DNA of 64,000 nt, from NCBI GenBank assembly GCA_963793025.1, contig CAWBYL010000006.1, positions 620,001 to 684,000 on the forward strand, read 5' to 3'. The notes below the pieces were generated by a model. That model was not told where the DNA came from. It did no database searches and saw nothing but the letters and a program-made list of their open reading frames with translations. Below, in pieces: positions 61,407 to 64,000 of this stretch. The position numbers were made by a program, and so were the translations under genes. Origin of the DNA: CAWBYL01 sp963793025 (lineage in GTDB: Bacteria > Actinomycetota > Acidimicrobiia > Acidimicrobiales > Acidimicrobilacustridaceae). Every line of letters starts with the position of its first letter. Within the stretch, counting starts at the first letter, position 1.

Positions 61407-62648
61407 GTGCCTGATGGTCGCTTCGCTCCCAGCCCGACCGGACCTCTCCACCTCGGCAACCTGCGCACCGCGCTGGTGGCGTGGCTCGACGCCCGGGCTT
61501 CGGGCAGCCGGTTCCTGGTGCGCATCGAGGACCTGGACACGGTGGCGTCCCGGCCCGAGCACGAGGCGTCGGCGCGAGCCGACCTGGCGGCGCTCGGCCT
61601 CGACCACGACGGACCGGTCCTGCGCCAGTCGGAACGGCGCGACCGCCACGACGCGGCGATCGCGACCCTTGTCGTCGAAGGCCGCACGTACCCATGCTAT
61701 TGCAGCCGCCGCGAGATCCTGGCCGAGGTGGCGTCCGCGGTGTCTGCTCCCCACGGTCCGCTCCCGGCCGGTGCCTACCCGGGAACGTGTCGTCACCTCG
61801 GACCCGAGGACCGCGCCCGGCGAGAGGCCGAGGGGCGACGTCCGGCCCTGCGGCTTCGGGCCGACGACGAGACGGTGTCGTTCAGCGACGGAATCGCCGG
61901 ACCCGTCACCCGGACCGTGGACGACTTCGTGATCCGCCGCTCGGACGGGGCGCCCGCCTACAACCTGGCCGTCGTCGTCGACGACGCCGACCAAGGCGTG
62001 GAGACCGTGGTGCGCGGTGACGACCTCCTCGACACCACCCCCCGCCAGATCCTCGTCGCCCGCCTGCTCGGCCTGTCGTCACCGGCCTTCGCCCACGTGC
62101 CGTTGGTCCTCGGACCCGACGGCGAGCGGCTGGCCAAGCGCCACGGTTCGGTCACCCTGGCCGATCAACGGGCGCTCGGCCGCACCGAGGTCGAGGTGCT
62201 CTCGGTGCTGGCCGCCTCCCTGGGCCTGAGCGACGGGGCCGAGCCGGTCTCCGCTCGCGATCTGGTCGTCCGCTACCACCGGGACCGGCTTCCGCCGCGA
62301 GCCGTGGTCGCTACCGGCGGCGTGGTCGGAGCCGTGAGCGCCGGTCGCGCCGGTACCCTCACCGCCGTGGCCGTGATGGTTGACCAGGCGATCTGGGCAT
62401 GGAGAGGGCGTCGCTGGGCGCACCTCGTGAGCGACTCGAGCTACGAGGAGCTCCACGCCTTCGCCGAGCAGCTCGGCATCCCCCGCCGGGCCTTCCAGGG
62501 GGACCACTACGACGTCCCCGAGGACTACCGCCTCGAGGCGCTGCGGCTCGGTGCGCTCGACGTCGACGCGCGGGTCCTCGTCCGTCGGCTTCGGGCCTCG
62601 GGGCTGCGCCGGGCCCGCTCGTCGACCGTGCGGTGGGCGTCTGCCTAG
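61407..62648 (+). CDS. gluQ: Glutamyl-Q tRNA(Asp) synthetase-like protein fused to DUF4031
   Basis: 413 residues from GTG 61407. The first 295 or so match GluQ-RS, a glutamyl-tRNA synthetase catalytic core without the anticodon domain: RFAPSPTGPLHLGNLRTAL (HIGH variant), RIEDLD, YPCYCSRREI with a later PGTCRHL (zinc Cys), VVRGDDLLDTTPRQILV and GERLAKRHGS (KMSKS variant). From about residue 320 the sequence VAVMVDQAIWAWRGRRWAHLVSD and LGIPRRAFQGDHYDVPEDYR is the DUF4031 domain, in the same uninterrupted frame. GluQ-RS glutamylates queuosine of tRNA-Asp. The usual length is about 290, so the tail is an addition. Confidence 0.85.
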   Translation: MPDGRFAPSPTGPLHLGNLRTALVAWLDARASGSRFLVRIEDLDTVASRPEHEASARADLAALGLDHDGPVLRQSERRDRHDAAIATLVVEGRTYPCYCSRREILAEVASAVSAPHGPLPAGAYPGTCRHLGPEDRARREAEGRRPALRLRADDETVSFSDGIAGPVTRTVDDFVIRRSDGAPAYNLAVVVDDADQGVETVVRGDDLLDTTPRQILVARLLGLSSPAFAHVPLVLGPDGERLAKRHGSVTLADQRALGRTEVEVLSVLAASLGLSDGAEPVSARDLVVRYHRDRLPPRAVVATGGVVGAVSAGRAGTLTAVAVMVDQAIWAWRGRRWAHLVSDSSYEELHAFAEQLGIPRRAFQGDHYDVPEDYRLEALRLGALDVDARVLVRRLRASGLRRARSSTVRWASA

Positions 62649-62657
62649 CATCGGCCC

Positions 62658-63014
62658 ATGGCCGAGCTCACCATCTTCCACAACCCGAAGTGCTCCACCT
62701 CGCGACGGGCGCTCGCCGCGCTCGAAGAGTCCGGCGTCGACTTCGACACGGTGCTGTACCTGAAGGAGCCGCCGGGGCGGGCGGACCTCGAGCGCATCGT
62801 CAACCACCTCGAGGGCGACGTCGGCGGGCTCGTCCGCCACGACGCCCGGTTCTCGAAGCTCGGACTCGACCCCGACGCCTATGGCGACGGCCCGGCCGTG
62901 GTGGAGCTGTTGGTGGAGCACCCGGAGCTGCTCCAGCGCCCTCTCCTCGAGGACACGCGCCGCGCCGCGGTGGGCCGCCCACCCGAGGAGGTCGTCGCCA
63001 CCTTCGTGGCATGA
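62658..63014 (+). CDS. ArsC/Spx-family (thioredoxin-fold) protein
   Basis: 118 residues from ATG 62658. The active-site motif HNPKCSTSRRALAAL holds the ArsC catalytic Cys, and VLYLKEPPGRADLERIV, LVRHDARFSKLGLD and PLLEDTRRAAVGRPPEEV follow the arsenate reductase (glutaredoxin-coupled) layout. It could reduce arsenate or be a generic ArsC-like protein; no ars operon genes are near. Confidence 0.88.
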   Translation: MAELTIFHNPKCSTSRRALAALEESGVDFDTVLYLKEPPGRADLERIVNHLEGDVGGLVRHDARFSKLGLDPDAYGDGPAVVELLVEHPELLQRPLLEDTRRAAVGRPPEEVVATFVA

Positions 63015-63080
63015 CACGATGGCGACCCCGACCGGCCGATCCCACGGTCCCATCCGTGACCATCGGCGTCGGGCCCCACG

Positions 63081-64000
63081 ATGAACGATCCCGATCCCGA
63101 ACCGGCACCTTCCGTCGACGACCCGCGTTTCCACGAGGCGCTGCTGAGGGCGTCGGCCGACACCGTCTCGGTTCTCGATCCCGACGGCCGCATCGTCGCC
63201 ACCGCCGGCAACCTCAGTCCGACTCTCGGGTACGACGACATGGCGGCGATGGACGCGCGGGAGCTGATCCATCCCGACGACCGGGCCATCTTCGACGCCA
63301 TGCGGGCCCGGGTGCTGGCCGAGCCGGGGGTCGAGGTCGAGGCCCAGATGCGGATGGCCCACCGCAGCGGCCGGTGGGAGGTGGTGGAGGGAACGGCTCG
63401 CAACCTCCTCGACGATCCGGTGATCGGCGGCATCCTCGTCACGACCCGGAACGTCTCCCGGCGCCACTCGCACGAGATCCTCCTGGCCGACACCGCCGCC
63501 ACCCTCGAGGCCATCGCTGCCGGCCACGACCTCGAGCGCATCACCCTCCTCGTGCGGAGCCTGCTCGCCCACCAGGGGTCGGCGCTGGCCGAGGTGGGGG
63601 CCGACGCCAGGGCGCTGATGGTCGCGCTGGACGACGACGACGGACCGGGCCCCGGCCAGGCCCGTCGTCTGCTCGGCCTGGCCCTGTCGAACCACCGCAC
63701 GGCGTCGGAGCTGCGCCGCCGGGCCTCGATCGACGACCTGACGGGGCTGGTCAACCGGACCGGGTTCACCGAGGCGCTCGTCGACCACCTCGACCACCGT
63801 CGCGAACCGGCCGCCGTCCTGTTGTTCGACCTCGACCGCTTCAAGCTCGTCAACGACGCCTACGGCCACTCCGCGGGCGACGCCGTGCTGGTGTCGGTGG
63901 CCGACGCCCTGCGTCGGGTCGTGCGCCTCGGCGACGTGGCCGCCCGCTTCGGCGGCGACGAGTTCGCCGTGCTGTGTCGTCAGCTCGAGGGCGACGACCC
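63081..64000 (+). CDS. PAS-GGDEF diguanylate cyclase, 3'-truncated by window edge
   Basis: Open from ATG 63081 to the window end (306 residues visible). Residues about 15-130 form a PAS domain (LLRASADTVSVLDPDGRIVATAGNLS, ELIHPDDRAIFDAM, GGILVTTRNVSRR). A short helical linker follows. A GGDEF domain starts at RASIDDLTGLVNRTGFTEAL and contains LLFDLDRFKLVNDAYGHSAGD and the intact signature FGGDEFAVL. It should make cyclic di-GMP in response to a PAS-sensed signal. A C-terminal EAL domain may lie beyond the window. Confidence 0.92.
   Translation, partial: MNDPDPEPAPSVDDPRFHEALLRASADTVSVLDPDGRIVATAGNLSPTLGYDDMAAMDARELIHPDDRAIFDAMRARVLAEPGVEVEAQMRMAHRSGRWEVVEGTARNLLDDPVIGGILVTTRNVSRRHSHEILLADTAATLEAIAAGHDLERITLLVRSLLAHQGSALAEVGADARALMVALDDDDGPGPGQARRLLGLALSNHRTASELRRRASIDDLTGLVNRTGFTEALVDHLDHRREPAAVLLFDLDRFKLVNDAYGHSAGDAVLVSVADALRRVVRLGDVAARFGGDEFAVLCRQLEGDD

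Overview
The window is GC-rich DNA with dense coding, frequent GTG starts and 4-bp ATGA/GTGA gene overlaps. The gene set (monomeric NADP isocitrate dehydrogenase, several Baeyer-Villiger-type flavin monooxygenases, P450, NDMA-type alcohol dehydrogenase, acyl-CoA enzymes, DrrAB-like ABC pair, amidohydrolase_2 proteins) fits an actinobacterium, most likely class Acidimicrobiia. That placement is inference; no rRNA or other phylogenetic marker is present.

Region 1 (1-8970, all + strand) is a catabolic cluster: a GMC flavoprotein oxidoreductase cut by the window edge, a two-repeat alpha/beta-barrel protein, an aldehyde dehydrogenase, and then two successive modules, each made of an amidohydrolase_2 enzyme followed by a periplasmic-binding-fold protein that lacks a signal peptide. 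The first three genes overlap by 4 bp.

Region 2 (about 9031-19383) is an accreted genomic island next to an intact tRNA-Arg(ACG) gene on the minus strand (19310-19383). The 3' half of that tRNA is repeated at 9113-9154 and 12575-12619, which splits the region into two stacked elements. The left one carries a Baeyer-Villiger monooxygenase plus decayed genes (a PRiA4_ORF3-like protein and an ATPase fragment). The right one carries a Fic protein with a palindromic operator, small membrane proteins, a GNAT acetyltransferase, two sulfotransferases, a VapBC pair, an excisionase-like protein and a tyrosine recombinase broken by several frameshifts.

Region 3 (19384-41231) is mostly housekeeping and lipid metabolism: a DrrAB-like ABC exporter, a cupin, a TrkA-type K+ channel, an acyl-CoA synthetase, a 2OG-Fe(II) oxygenase, hydrolases, icd and a PaaI thioesterase, tRNA-Ser(GCT) and tRNA-Ser(TGA), a PQQ-propeller lipoprotein, a second flavin monooxygenase with a frameshift, two short-chain dehydrogenases, a zinc alcohol dehydrogenase followed by a striking three-copy hairpin array, pheA, and a pair of flavin split-barrel proteins, one fused to GAF and winged-helix-like domains.

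Region 4 (41378-64000) holds a hemerythrin-like protein, a perfect 19-bp inverted repeat, larB-larC, P450 with a fatty acid desaturase, an MBL hydrolase, ald with a nucleotidylyltransferase and a nitrilase, a crotonase/acyl-CoA dehydrogenase/aminotransferase/aldehyde dehydrogenase run, a molybdopterin oxidoreductase, a DUF1295 membrane protein, a CYTH-CHAD protein overlapping a ParA-family ATPase (candidate polyphosphate-granule positioning pair), an M15 peptidase, a GluQ-RS fused to DUF4031, an ArsC-family protein and a PAS-GGDEF protein cut by the right edge.
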